The position numbers and the translations under genes were made by a program. From Buchnera aphidicola (Tetraneura ulmi) (GTDB lineage: Bacteria > Pseudomonadota > Gammaproteobacteria > Enterobacterales > Enterobacteriaceae): a stretch of 64,000 nt of DNA. Positions 1 to 9,371 of the stretch are shown here, one piece after another. Below the pieces are notes generated by a model. That model did no database searches, had not been told where the DNA came from, and saw only the letters and a list, made by a program, of their open reading frames with translations. The stretch lies in the NCBI RefSeq assembly GCF_964058925.1, contig NZ_OZ060366.1:384256-448255 (forward strand), given 5' to 3'. The number at the start of each line of letters is the position of its first letter. The first letter of the stretch is position 1.

Positions 1-88
1 ATTTGATTTTAACAGAATCTCTAAATACTGATTCTATAAAAAATTTTATTTTAGAATATACTAACATAATTAAATATCTAATAAAAAA

Positions 89-970
89 ATGAAAAAATCA
101 AAAATTATAATAATCGACGGTACATATTATTTATATAAATTTTATTATACTTTCCCTACTTTTAAAAATAAAAAAGAAGAACCTACTGGAGCAATATTTG
201 GATTTATTAATATGCTTTCTAAAATGTTTTTTTTATATAATCCTAAAAACTTGATTGTTGTTTTTGACTCACCTGCAAAAAATTTTAGAAAAATACTTTT
301 TTCAAAATATAAATCTAATAGAAAAAAAATGCCTTTACCATTACAAAAACAAATTTCAAATACAATAAATATTATTAAATATTTAGGAATTCCAGTAGTA
401 GTAATTTCTAAATTCGAAGCAGATGACGTCATTGGAACACTTAGCAAAAAGTATGAAAAAAAAAATTATTCAACTTTTATAAGCACTAAAGATAAAGACA
501 TGGCTCAATTAGTATCTAAAAAAATAAAAATAATCGACGGAACAAAAAAAACAATTCTCGGAATTATAGATATAAAAAAAAAATACGGAGTTTTTCCAAA
601 ACAAATATGTGATTTTTTAGGATTAATAGGAGATAAATCAGATAATATACCTGGAATTAGAGGAATAGGAAAAAAAACAGCAATATTATTATTAGAAAAT
701 TTTGATTCTTTAAAAGAAATATATAAAAATATTAAAAAAATATCTAATTTACCAATAAAAAGATCAAAAAATATTGAACAAATCATTAAAAATAATAAAA
801 AAAAAGCTTTTCTATCTAAAAAACTTGCTACTATTAATACCAATGTTCCAATTAAAATAAAAAAAAAAGAACTAAAGCTAAAAAATATAAATATAAAAAA
901 AATAACTTTATTATTAAAAAAATATGAATTTAAAAATTGGGAAAACATAATTAATGCATTTTTAAAATAA
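89..970 (+). CDS. polA: DNA polymerase I, 5'-3' exonuclease domain only
   Basis: The 293-residue product is a stand-alone 5'-nuclease/flap endonuclease equivalent to the first third of E. coli Pol I (928 aa). It would remove RNA primers and flaps in lagging-strand synthesis and repair. The acidic metal-binding residues are visible: D10, D60, E110-x-D112-D113, D135/D137 and D182/D185, followed by the helix-hairpin-helix near residues 187-199 (NIPGIRGIGKKTA). The protein stops just after the nuclease domain with a lysine-rich tail. The next 1.3 kb carries a decayed copy of the polymerase domain, so the gene is a truncated polA rather than a different family. Seen: nuclease motifs and the stop. 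Known: Buchnera annotations list a polA limited to this domain. Inferred: gap filling must be done by Pol III or ligation of nicks. The start at 89 is the only sensible ATG. Confidence 0.95.
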   Translation: MKKSKIIIIDGTYYLYKFYYTFPTFKNKKEEPTGAIFGFINMLSKMFFLYNPKNLIVVFDSPAKNFRKILFSKYKSNRKKMPLPLQKQISNTINIIKYLGIPVVVISKFEADDVIGTLSKKYEKKNYSTFISTKDKDMAQLVSKKIKIIDGTKKTILGIIDIKKKYGVFPKQICDFLGLIGDKSDNIPGIRGIGKKTAILLLENFDSLKEIYKNIKKISNLPIKRSKNIEQIIKNNKKKAFLSKKLATINTNVPIKIKKKELKLKNINIKKITLLLKKYEFKNWENIINAFLK

Positions 971-2258
971 ATATAGTTTTAAATTAATAAATTAAAGAAA
1001 ATAAATTTAAAAATTATTTAAAAAAATAAAAATTTTTAACTTATTTTCTATTTTTAAAAAAAAATCTAAAATAAAATTTTTATCATATAAAAAAATTAAC
1101 TTTTTTATTAAAAAAAAATAAAAAAATAAAAAATTTGAAAAAATTAATATTCTAATTATATTAGTAATTGCTAAAATAGAAATAAAAAAATTCAATAGAT
1201 AAAAAAAAACTAGAAAAACAACTAAATAAATAAAAAATACTAAATATAAGAAATATTATATAAAAATTAGAAAAAGAAAAATTTTATTTTTCTTCAAATA
1301 AATAAAATATTTATTAAAAAAAATCGCAATTAAAAAAAAATGAAAAATATCAATTCATGAATCAATTTTAAAAAAACTATTTAAAATTAATCCTTTTCTA
1401 AAAAATATCTTAAAACATCCAATTTTAAAAAAATAAAATCCAACTATATTAAAAATTAACAAATTTAATAAATAAAAAAAAAATAAATACTTTTTATTAC
1501 TGAAATAGTAATAATTAATAAAAAAATTTCTTCTGAATTTCTAAATCTAAAAAAAATTCCTATAAAAAATAAAGAAGAAAAAAATAAGAAAATTTTTTAT
1601 TTCAAAAGTAAAGAAAATATATTCTTTCAACTAATTATTCTCAAATTAAATTAAAAATAACTAAAAATTTATCAAATAACAAAAAAAACTAATTAAAAAT
1701 TTTAAAAAATTAAAGAATTTCATCTTTTTATATCTTCTAAAACATTTAAAAAAATAAAAAATATTTTAATAAAAAAATTCTCAAAAACTATAAATTTTTT
1801 TAATTTATAAAACTATTAACTTTTGATTATCTATGGAATTAAACACTAGCCTAAAAAAATTCAAAAAAATATACTTTAAAAAAATAAATAAAATACCTAT
1901 TTTAAAAAAAAATAATTAAAAAAAAATAAGATACATAAAAACCTTATCTGGAAGGAAAATTAATATCAAAAACATCAATTCAAAAAATAATTCTATTCAA
2001 AAATCAAAAAAAAAACCATAAATCTTCCAGTACAAGGATTAATTTCAAATATTCCAAAAATAGAAATAATAAATATTAATCAACTAATTATAAAAAAAAT
2101 ATCCTTTAGAAATAAAAATACTCTTTCAAAAAAACGATGAATTATTTTTTTTTAAATTAAAAAAAGAGTATATTAAATTAATAAAAAAAATTTATAAAAT
2201 ATTTAAAAATAGTTGGAAATTAAAATTTCCTATTAAAATTAAAGAGAAATGGAATTAA
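971..2258 (+). pseudogene. polA: Decayed polymerase (Klenow) domain of polA
   Basis: This stretch has no intact gene, but read in shifting plus-strand frames it follows the E. coli Pol I polymerase domain in order. Around 1148 it reads LVIAKIE (E. coli LSRIE). Around 1278-1300 it reads EKFYFSSNK (GEEFNLSSTK). At about 1357-1430 it resembles SEEVLEELALDYPLPKVILEYR. At about 1527-1600 it reads ISSEFLNLKKIPIKNKEE (LSSTDPNLQNIPVRNEEG). Motif A survives as D-Y at 1825-1830 followed by a frameshift. At 1935-1958 it reads IKTLSGRK (VETLDGRR), at 2018-2038 INLPVQG (INAPMQG), and at 2130-2144 KNDEL (VHDEL, motif C). The last codons give EKWN then a stop at 2256-2258 (E. coli ENWDQAH). Frameshifts lie in A-runs at 2006-2015 and 2128-2134. 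Only about 95 bases separate motif A from the IKTL block, so the motif B (O-helix) segment is deleted. The 3'-5' exonuclease-like part (971 to about 1140) is unrecognisable. Confidence 0.88.
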
Positions 2259-2876
2259 TTATTTTAATTTAGCAATATTATTTAAAAAAAAATTATTGAT
2301 TCTTTTTTTAAGTTCTTTAATATTTTCTTTTTTTTTAGTAGAAATAATAACTATATCAATTTTATAAAAAAAACAAGAAATCTGTTTTTTTAAAATTAAT
2401 AATTGTTTATTTAATAAACATTTTTTTAATTTATCAGATTTAGTTAAAATAATAAAAAAACGTTTTTTGTTATTAATTAAATAATTGATCATTAAAAAAT
2501 CAAGATCACGCAACAAACGTCTAATGTCAACAATAAGTAAAACACCTACTAAACAAGTACTATGTTTTAAATATATTCTAATTAAGTTGTTTATGTTTTT
2601 TTTATCTTTTTTTGACAATTTAGAATAACCATATCCAGGTAAATCTACTAAACGATATCCAGAAAAAATCTCAAAAAAATTAATTGATTTAGTACAACCT
2701 AATTTGTTACTAGTTCTAGATAAAAAGTTTTTATTAGATAAAAAATTTATTAAACTCGATTTTCCAGAATTGGAAAAACCTAAAAAAGCAACTTCTTTCC
2801 CATATTTAAACAAATATTTCTTTCCTACATTAACTACACTAGTTAAAAAAATAGTATTTTGGTATTTTTTAAACAA
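2259..2876 (-). CDS. engB: Ribosome biogenesis GTPase EngB (YihA/YsxC)
   Basis: The 205-aa product matches the EngB family (about 210 aa in E. coli), a small TRAFAC GTPase needed for 50S subunit assembly. The G1 loop GFSNSGKS lies at residues 33-40, G3 DLPG at 78-81 and G4 TKSD at 145-148. It is convergent with the polA remnant, whose final stop (2256-2258) directly abuts the engB stop codon. That matches the E. coli polA-engB neighbourhood, where Spot 42 lies between them; no Spot 42-like sequence was recognised here. It is divergent from typA, so both probably have promoters in 2877-3047. The start was chosen because the region upstream of the G1 loop has the usual length. Confidence 0.96.
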   Translation of the reverse strand: MFKKYQNTIFLTSVVNVGKKYLFKYGKEVAFLGFSNSGKSSLINFLSNKNFLSRTSNKLGCTKSINFFEIFSGYRLVDLPGYGYSKLSKKDKKNINNLIRIYLKHSTCLVGVLLIVDIRRLLRDLDFLMINYLINNKKRFFIILTKSDKLKKCLLNKQLLILKKQISCFFYKIDIVIISTKKKENIKELKKRINNFFLNNIAKLK

Positions 2877-3047
2877 TAAAAAACTCCTAATAAAAAAATA
2901 GACTATAATACAATTTAAAAAAACTGATCAATAAGTTTTTTTTTAGTTAATAACTATTTATAATATTGTAAAATAATAATACAAAAAAAAACAAAAACAA
3001 CCTTATTTAATAAAATTTTACTAAAATAAAAAGGATTATTATTAATC

Positions 3048-4871
3048 ATGAATCAAAATTTAAGAAATATAGCTATTGTAGCCCATGTAGATCATGGAAA
3101 AACAACTTTAATTGATAAATTGCTACAACAAGCTGGTACCTTTAAAGAACACGAAGAAAAAAAAGAAAGAATACTAGACTCTAACGAATTAGAAAAAGAA
3201 AGAGGAATTACTATTTTATCTAAAAATGCTGCAATTCAATGGAATGGATATCATATAAATATTGTAGATACTCCAGGTCACTCTGATTTTGGAGGAGAAG
3301 TAGAACGAGTATTGTCTATGGTTGATTCAGTTCTATTAATAGTTGATGCTACTGAAGGACCTATGCCTCAAACAAGATTTGTTACTAAAAAAGCTTTTGG
3401 ATATGGATTAAATCCAATTGTTATAATTAACAAAATTGATAGAGATAATGCTCGTCCAAATTGGGTTATAGATCAAGTATTCGAACTTTTTATAGAACTT
3501 GATGCAAATGAAAAACAATTAGATTTTCCAATTATTTATTGTTCTGCTATTCAAGGAAATTCTGGAAAAAATCTAGATAAAATAAAAAATAATATGAATG
3601 AAATATATGAAACAATTATAAATAATGTTCCAGCACCCAAAAAAAATTATGATAAAACACTACAAATGCAAATTTCTCAATTAGATTATGATAATTATCT
3701 TGGAATAATTGGAATTGGAAGAATAAAACAAGGAAAAATAAAAAACAACCAACAAGTAAACATAGTTAATACTAACGGTTTAATTAAAACTGGAAAAATA
3801 CAACAAGTATTGAATTATATGGGTTTAAAACGAGTTCCTTGTGATTCTGCATTATCAGGATCAATAGTAGCAATTACAGGATTAGAAAAAATTAACATTT
3901 CTGATACTATTTGTGAAATAAATACAATAAAACCATTACCAAAATTAAAAATAGATAAACCAACAATTAAAATGTATTTTTCAGTAAACAAATCTCCTTT
4001 TTCTGGTAGAGAAGGAAAGTACATTACATCTCATCAAATTTATAAAAGATTAAAAAAAGAAATAATACATAATATTGCTTTAAAAATAGAAAAAACAGAG
4101 AATTCTAATACGTTCTGCGTACATGGAAGAGGAGAATTGCATTTATCAATACTAATTGAAAACATGCGTAGAGAAGGATTTGAATTAGAAGTTTCTAGAC
4201 CTAAAGTTATATTTTCAAGAAAAAATGGAGTTCTACAAGAACCGTTTGAAAACGTAACTTTAGATATAGAAAACAAACACCAAGGAGTAGTTATGAACTT
4301 CATAGGAGAAAAAAAAGGAATACTAAAAAATATGACAATTCATAAAAATGGAAGAATACGATTAGATTATTTATTATCTAGTAGAACATTAATAGGATTT
4401 AGAACAGAATACTTAAATATTACTTCTGGAACTGGTTTATTTTATTCCTCTTTCAGTCATTATAAAAATGTTAACAACCAAATTGAAATTAAAAATCGAA
4501 AAAATGGAGTACTAATAGCAAATAAAACAGGATCCGCTGTTGCATTTTCTTTATTTAATTTACAAGAAAGAGGTAAACTACTAATAAACCACGGGGAAAA
4601 AATATACGAAGGACAAATAATTGGAATACATAATCGTTCTAATGATTTAACCGTAAATTGTCTAACTGGTAAAAAGTTAACTAATATGAGAGCCTCTGGT
4701 ACTGATGAAGCTATTAATTTGATCAATACACAAAAAATGAATCTAGAAAATTCCTTAAGTTTTATTAACGAAGATGAATTAGTTGAAATCACTCCCAATT
4801 CTATTAGAATCAGAAAAAAACAAATAACAGAAAATGAAAGAAGAGTTTCTAAAAGACAAAAAAAACAATAA
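3048..4871 (+). CDS. typA: Ribosome-associated GTPase TypA/BipA
   Basis: The 607-aa product has the same length as E. coli TypA. It is an EF-G-like translational GTPase that binds the ribosome and supports 50S assembly and growth under stress. G1 AHVDHGKTT lies at 12-20, the switch I region ERGITI near 51-56, G3 DTPGH at 74-78 and G4 NKID at 128-131. The beta-barrel domain II, EF-G III/V-like domains and the conserved C-terminal domain follow, ending in the basic tail RRVSKRQKKQ. An AAGGA ribosome site precedes the ATG. The gene is convergent with gmk, with a hairpin terminator in between. Retention of two ribosome GTPases (EngB and TypA) side by side shows that ribosome assembly is well protected in this small genome. 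Confidence 0.97.
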   Translation: MNQNLRNIAIVAHVDHGKTTLIDKLLQQAGTFKEHEEKKERILDSNELEKERGITILSKNAAIQWNGYHINIVDTPGHSDFGGEVERVLSMVDSVLLIVDATEGPMPQTRFVTKKAFGYGLNPIVIINKIDRDNARPNWVIDQVFELFIELDANEKQLDFPIIYCSAIQGNSGKNLDKIKNNMNEIYETIINNVPAPKKNYDKTLQMQISQLDYDNYLGIIGIGRIKQGKIKNNQQVNIVNTNGLIKTGKIQQVLNYMGLKRVPCDSALSGSIVAITGLEKINISDTICEINTIKPLPKLKIDKPTIKMYFSVNKSPFSGREGKYITSHQIYKRLKKEIIHNIALKIEKTENSNTFCVHGRGELHLSILIENMRREGFELEVSRPKVIFSRKNGVLQEPFENVTLDIENKHQGVVMNFIGEKKGILKNMTIHKNGRIRLDYLLSSRTLIGFRTEYLNITSGTGLFYSSFSHYKNVNNQIEIKNRKNGVLIANKTGSAVAFSLFNLQERGKLLINHGEKIYEGQIIGIHNRSNDLTVNCLTGKKLTNMRASGTDEAINLINTQKMNLENSLSFINEDELVEITPNSIRIRKKQITENERRVSKRQKKQ

Positions 4872-4887
4872 AAAAATTTAAAAATAA

Positions 4888-4915
4888 AATCTTCAATTCT
4901 ATTGAAGATTTTTTT
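4888..4915. terminator. Rho-independent terminator between typA and gmk
   Basis: A perfect 10-bp stem, AATCTTCAAT / ATTGAAGATT, with a 3-base loop (TCT at 4898-4900) is followed at once by a run of T's (4911-4915). It lies 16 bases after the typA stop and before the convergent gmk stop. It can serve typA directly. The A-rich left side means the same hairpin could also stop gmk transcripts, but less clearly. Confidence 0.8.
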
Positions 4916-4945
4916 AAAAAAAAATAATTTTTCTATATATAAAAA

Positions 4946-5590
4946 TTATTTATTCAATAATAATTTTTCTTTTAATAACTTTTTAATCAAAAAATCATAT
5001 TTTTTTTTTTGATAACGAATACATGATCTTTCAGACTGAATAATTAGTTCTAATTCCAAAACAGCTAAATTAAAATTATCATTAATAATAACATAATCAT
5101 ATTCTTTATAATGCATTATTTCCGAAATTGACAAATTCATACGATTATAAATTACCGAATCACTATCTTGATTTCTATTTCTTAATCTTCTATATAATTC
5201 TTTTTTAGATGGTGGAAGCAAAAAAATGCTACAAGTTCTTTCTATAACAGAACGAATTTGTTTAGCTCCTTGCCAGTCAATATCCAAAAGAACATGGATT
5301 CCATTTGATAAAAATCTATATATATTCTTTTTAGATGTACCATAGTAGTGATTAAATACTTTTGCATATTCTAAAAAAAAATTATTTTTTATCATATTAT
5401 TAAACTGTTTTATAGAAACAAAATAATAATGTTCTCCTTGATGTTCTCCTGGTCTAATATTCCTAGTAGTATGAGATATTGATACTCTGATATTTAATAT
5501 TTTTTTTTTTTTTAAAAATTCTTTAATCAAACTAGATTTTCCAGTTCCACTAGGAGCAGAAATAATAAATAAAATACCTTCTCGATTCAT
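4946..5590 (-). CDS. gmk: Guanylate kinase
   Basis: The 214-aa product (E. coli 207) phosphorylates GMP to GDP with ATP in the cytosol. The P-loop SAPSGTGKSS occupies residues 11-20. The GMP-binding region includes SHTTRNIRPGEHQGEHYYF (about 39-57), matching the family's SxTTRxxRxGExxGxxYxF. The LLDIDWQGAKQIR stretch follows the usual Gmk order, and the C-terminal part is lysine-rich as is common here. On the minus strand it reads away from ygfZ's 3' end, with 47 bases separating the two genes, so the pair may be cotranscribed. Confidence 0.97.
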   Translation of the reverse strand: MNREGILFIISAPSGTGKSSLIKEFLKKKKILNIRVSISHTTRNIRPGEHQGEHYYFVSIKQFNNMIKNNFFLEYAKVFNHYYGTSKKNIYRFLSNGIHVLLDIDWQGAKQIRSVIERTCSIFLLPPSKKELYRRLRNRNQDSDSVIYNRMNLSISEIMHYKEYDYVIINDNFNLAVLELELIIQSERSCIRYQKKKYDFLIKKLLKEKLLLNK

Positions 5591-5637
5591 ATTATTAAAT
5601 TATTTTAAATTCAAATAAACTTACAGGTTTATTTATT

Positions 5638-6591
5638 TCAAACTACTAAAAAATTTTTTTTCAAGTCAAATATATAAATTTCTTTATTTAGTAATATTTT
5701 CTTTGTAAATACTGCTTGTATCCAAAGATAACCATCGTATGTTCTAAATGTAAATAAAACTAAACCAGAATTAAATTTTTTTTCATCAAATTTAATTTTC
5801 AAAATAGAATTAACCTTAATTTTATTTTCTGATGAAATTCCTTTTAAACAATATAATCTTTTTGAATTATTTTTATTATAATGAATCCTTGTTACAATTT
5901 CTTGACCTAAATAACAACCCTTTTTAACGCTTATACCATTTAATAAATCTAAATTAACATCTTGAGGAAAAAATTTCAACATCATATCATAATCAATTAT
6001 AGGAAACCCAGATTCAATTTCTAAAGAATTCCATTGAACAGAAGAACTAATTGATAGTTTTTTAATAATCTTTTTTTTAAAAATATTAAAAAAAGATCTA
6101 TTTGAAATTAATAAAAATCGTTCTATTGGTTTTTTAAACTTAAGAATACTCATGAAGTTAAAATGTTCAATCATTTTTTCTTCAGAAAATGTATTAATAT
6201 AATCTTTTAGTGTTTCTTTTATGTTTTTTCCTATTAAACCAACTAAAATTAAATTAATTTCTTCAACGATACTAACATCAGAAAAAATCGAGTATTTTTT
6301 AAGTTCTAATATTATTCTTTTTACAACAGATTTTCTAAATATACAAAGAAAACCGTTTTTATATCGAAATACTTTACAAATACTCCAAACTTTTCCTTTA
6401 TTATTACAATATGCGGAAATATAATGTTTCTCAGATTCAAAAGAAGATACATCAACTGTCAATTGTGTTTGTAAATATTTTTCACTATCTGGACCACTAA
6501 TAAATACACAAGACCAATCACTTAAAACAATGAAAGTATCTGGTATCTTTTGAAAAGAAGAATATACGAATTTTTTTTTAATATTAATCAT
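5638..6591 (-). CDS. ygfZ: Folate-binding Fe-S/tRNA-modification factor YgfZ
   Basis: The 317-aa product (E. coli 326) is a YgfZ/GcvT-like protein that binds tetrahydrofolate and supports the activity of certain iron-sulfur enzymes, including the radical-SAM enzyme MiaB. The family signature K-G-C-Y-x-G-Q-E is intact at residues 224-231, with the essential cysteine at 226. MiaB is encoded about 6 kb away in this window, so the functional partner is present. The gene is divergent from prfB; the 136 bases between them (6592-6727) should hold both promoters, but none is distinctive in this AT background. Confidence 0.95.
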   Translation of the reverse strand: MINIKKKFVYSSFQKIPDTFIVLSDWSCVFISGPDSEKYLQTQLTVDVSSFESEKHYISAYCNNKGKVWSICKVFRYKNGFLCIFRKSVVKRIILELKKYSIFSDVSIVEEINLILVGLIGKNIKETLKDYINTFSEEKMIEHFNFMSILKFKKPIERFLLISNRSFFNIFKKKIIKKLSISSSVQWNSLEIESGFPIIDYDMMLKFFPQDVNLDLLNGISVKKGCYLGQEIVTRIHYNKNNSKRLYCLKGISSENKIKVNSILKIKFDEKKFNSGLVLFTFRTYDGYLWIQAVFTKKILLNKEIYIFDLKKNFLVV

Positions 6592-6727
6592 AATTAATAA
6601 TTTCCAATTTTTAAAAAAAAAGCAATTAATATAATTTTTTAATTTTAAAAAAATATTTTCTCATTTAAAAAAACACTGATAAAATAAAAAAAGATTAATT
6701 AAAAATATAAAAAATAAATATGAGAAA

Positions 6728-7832
6728 ATGATTATGTCAGAAAGTAATTCAATAAGAAATAAAATTATAGAAATTAATAAAAAAACAAAAAAACTTTGGA
6801 GGAACCTTTGATTACGAAAGAAAAAAAGAAAAATTAAAAATAGTTTTAGAAAAACTAAATAACATAAAAAATTGGAATGAATCTAAAAAAATAAAAAAAT
6901 TATACGAAAAAAAAATTTTTTTAGAAAAAATTATTAAACCTATACAAAAAATTGAAAATTCTATTAAAGACATTAAATTTTTATTTGAAATTACAAAAGA
7001 TACTTCTGATTTTTCTATGTATAAAGAAATCAAAATAGAAATTTTAGAAACAGAAAAAAAAATTCAGAAAGTAAAAAAAATACATATTTTTACAAAAAAA
7101 AATGATAACTGCAACTGTTATATAGATATACAGCCTGGTTCCGGAGGTATTGAATCTCAAGATTGGGCTCAAATTCTTCTTAAAATGTATTTGCGTTGGT
7201 GTGAACTAAAAAAATTCAAAACTAAAATTATTGAACAAACAATGGGTGAAATTACTGGAATCAAATCAACAACTATTAAAATTTATGGAAAATTTTGTTT
7301 TGGATGGATGAGAACAGAAAGTGGAATACATCGATTAGTTAGAAAAAGCCCCTTCGACACAGGAAACCGTAGACATACTTCTTTTTGCTCAATTTTTGTA
7401 TATCCTGATATTTATAAAAATGAAGAAATTAAAATTAATACATCTGAACTTCGAATTGATGTTTATAGATCATCTGGAGCTGGAGGACAACATGTAAACA
7501 GAACCGAATCAGCAGTTCGCATTACTCACTTACCTACAGGAATTATTACACAATGTCAAAAAAGTCGATCTCAACATAAAAATAAAGAACAAGCTTTAAA
7601 ACAAATTAAAGAAAAACTATATCAATTAGAAAATAAAAAAGAAGAAATTAAAAAAAAAAATATAGAAAATAAAAAATCTAATATTAGTTGGGGACAACAA
7701 ATTCGTTCATATGTATTAGATCAATCTAGAATTAAAGATTTAAGGACTGGAATAGAAACCAGAAAAATAGACGAAATATTAAATGGAAATTTAGAATTAT
7801 TTATTTTATCTAACCTACAACTTGGATTATAG
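6728..7832 (+). CDS. prfB: Peptide chain release factor 2, read through a programmed +1 frameshift
   Basis: RF2 recognises UAA and UGA and releases finished proteins. The gene is in two frames. ATG 6728 (or 6734) opens 27 codons ending CUU at 6806-6808, then an in-frame UGA at 6809-6811. Slipping +1 gives GAU-UAC from 6810 and continues without a stop to 7832, about 367 aa in all (E. coli 365). After the shift the sequence reads D-Y-E-R-K-K-E-K-L, matching E. coli D-Y-D-A-K-K-E-R-L. The catalytic GGQ lies at 7482-7490 within SGAGGQHVNR, and the tripeptide SPF stop-codon reader lies in RKSPFDTG. An ATG at 7017 is internal and would lose the N-terminal domain. lysS starts 12 bases downstream, as in E. 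coli. The UGA makes synthesis self-regulated by RF2 level. Confidence 0.95.
6797..6812 (+). promoter_or_regulatory. prfB: prfB programmed +1 frameshift signal
   Basis: The codons UGG AGG AAC CUU UGA U show the same architecture as the E. coli site (AGG GGG UAU CUU UGA C). There is an internal Shine-Dalgarno-like GGAGG at 6798-6802, a three-base spacer, the slippery CUU at 6806-6808 and the UGA stop at 6809-6811. Upstream the 0 frame and downstream the +1 frame both match RF2 without interruption, so this is recoding and not decay. Confidence 0.93.
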
Positions 7833-7844
7833 GATATTTCTCAA

Positions 7845-9362
7845 ATGTTAGAATTAAAAAAAAACAAAAAAAATGAATATAAAAATAGATTAGAAAAACT
7901 AAATAAAATGAAAAAAAAAGGTTTTTCTTTTCCAAACAAATTTAAACCAAACTACACTGCTGAAAAAATTTTAAAAAAGTTTTCTCAATTTAATAAAGAA
8001 GATCTCCAAAAATTAAAAATAAAAATTAAAATTGCTGGAAGAATCCTACAAAAAAGAATTATTGGAAAAGCAACATTTCTATCAATACAAGATAATTTAC
8101 ACGAAATACAAATTTATGTCAGACAAAACGATGATTTTCATCATAAAAAATATAAATCTTTTATAAAAAACACAGATATAGGAGATATAATTAGCGTAGA
8201 AGGAAAATTATTCAGAACAAAAACCAATCAGTTATCTATATATTGTAACAAAGTAAATATACTAACAAAATCTCTACGATCTTTACCAGAAAAATATCAT
8301 GGTTTATCAGATCCTGAAATTTGTTTTCGTAAAAGATATCTAGATTTAATAACCAATGAAAAATCAAAAAAAAAATTTATAATTAGATCAAAAATAATTT
8401 CAGAAATAAGAAAATTTATGAATCATCACCAATTTTTAGAAGTAGAAACTCCAATGTTACATACAATTCCTGGAGGTGCAACAGCACGTCCTTTTATGAC
8501 TTATCATAACACATATCATACAAGTATGTATTTACGAATTTCTCCAGAACTATACTTAAAACAATTAATCATTGGTGGTTTTACAAAAATTTTCGAAATT
8601 AACCGTAATTTTAGAAATGAAGGTATGTCATTTAAACATAATCCAGAATTTACCATGTTAGAATTATACATGGCTTATGCTAATTATAAAGATATGATGA
8701 ATATTTTAAAAAAATTATTACAAAATATTTCAAATAAAGTATTTGGTACAAAAGTAATAAAATACCAAAATCAAGAATTTGACCTTTCAAAACCATATAA
8801 TCAGCTTACAATGAAAGAATCTATTCTAAAATATGTTCCTAGTATAAAAAAATTAGATTTAAAAAACTTCGATAAATTGATTGAAAAATCAAAAAAACTA
8901 GGAATTAAAATAAATAAAAATTGGAAAATTGGAGAATTAATTAACGAAATTTTTGAAAAAATAATTGAAAAAAAATTAATTCCACCTACTTTTATAACTC
9001 AATATCCTATTGAAGTATCTCCTCTATCTAGAAGAAACGATAAAAAAAAGAAAATGGCAGACCGTTTTGAATTTTTTTTAGGAGGATTTGAAATAGCTAA
9101 TGGTTTTTCAGAGTTAAATGATCCTGAAGATCAAAAAAAAAGATTCTTAGAACAATCTAAACTAAAAAAAATTGGATATAAACAAGTTATGAATTACGAT
9201 TCTAATTATATTACTGCTTTAGAACATGGATTACCTCCTACAGCAGGAATTGGAATAGGAATTGATAGATTAATTATGTTTTTTACAAATCAAAAAAACA
9301 TCAAAGATATTATTCTATTTCCAACTATGCGATCTAGTAATAAAAATATTATTTCTAATTAA
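7845..9362 (+). CDS. lysS: Lysyl-tRNA synthetase, class II
   Basis: The 505-aa product, the same length as E. coli LysS, attaches lysine to tRNA-Lys. An N-terminal OB-fold anticodon-binding domain (about residues 60-150) is followed by class II motif 1 (near FLEVETPML), motif 2 (FEINRNFRNEG) and motif 3 (GIGIGIDRLIMF, near 478-489). It sits immediately after prfB, the conserved prfB-lysS pair. Lysine codons are extraordinarily common in this genome, so the enzyme carries a heavy load. lysA, the last enzyme of lysine synthesis, follows 9 bases later, and the three genes probably form one transcript. Confidence 0.97.
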   Translation: MLELKKNKKNEYKNRLEKLNKMKKKGFSFPNKFKPNYTAEKILKKFSQFNKEDLQKLKIKIKIAGRILQKRIIGKATFLSIQDNLHEIQIYVRQNDDFHHKKYKSFIKNTDIGDIISVEGKLFRTKTNQLSIYCNKVNILTKSLRSLPEKYHGLSDPEICFRKRYLDLITNEKSKKKFIIRSKIISEIRKFMNHHQFLEVETPMLHTIPGGATARPFMTYHNTYHTSMYLRISPELYLKQLIIGGFTKIFEINRNFRNEGMSFKHNPEFTMLELYMAYANYKDMMNILKKLLQNISNKVFGTKVIKYQNQEFDLSKPYNQLTMKESILKYVPSIKKLDLKNFDKLIEKSKKLGIKINKNWKIGELINEIFEKIIEKKLIPPTFITQYPIEVSPLSRRNDKKKKMADRFEFFLGGFEIANGFSELNDPEDQKKRFLEQSKLKKIGYKQVMNYDSNYITALEHGLPPTAGIGIGIDRLIMFFTNQKNIKDIILFPTMRSSNKNIISN

Positions 9363-9371
9363 GATACCTAT

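Noticed and set aside
505..948. Long minus-strand frame (147 codons) under polA
   Set aside because: Antisense shadow of a lysine-rich gene; hydrophobic composition is a by-product, and the nuclease motifs are on the plus strand.
1007..1195. Minus-strand open frame of 62 codons inside the polA remnant
   Set aside because: It is Phe/Ile/Leu-rich as expected from antisense of A-rich DNA, and the plus strand shows Klenow homology at its end.
7017..7832. prfB as a 271-aa gene starting at 7017
   Set aside because: Homology to RF2 continues upstream to 6728 through the +1 frameshift, so this ATG is internal.
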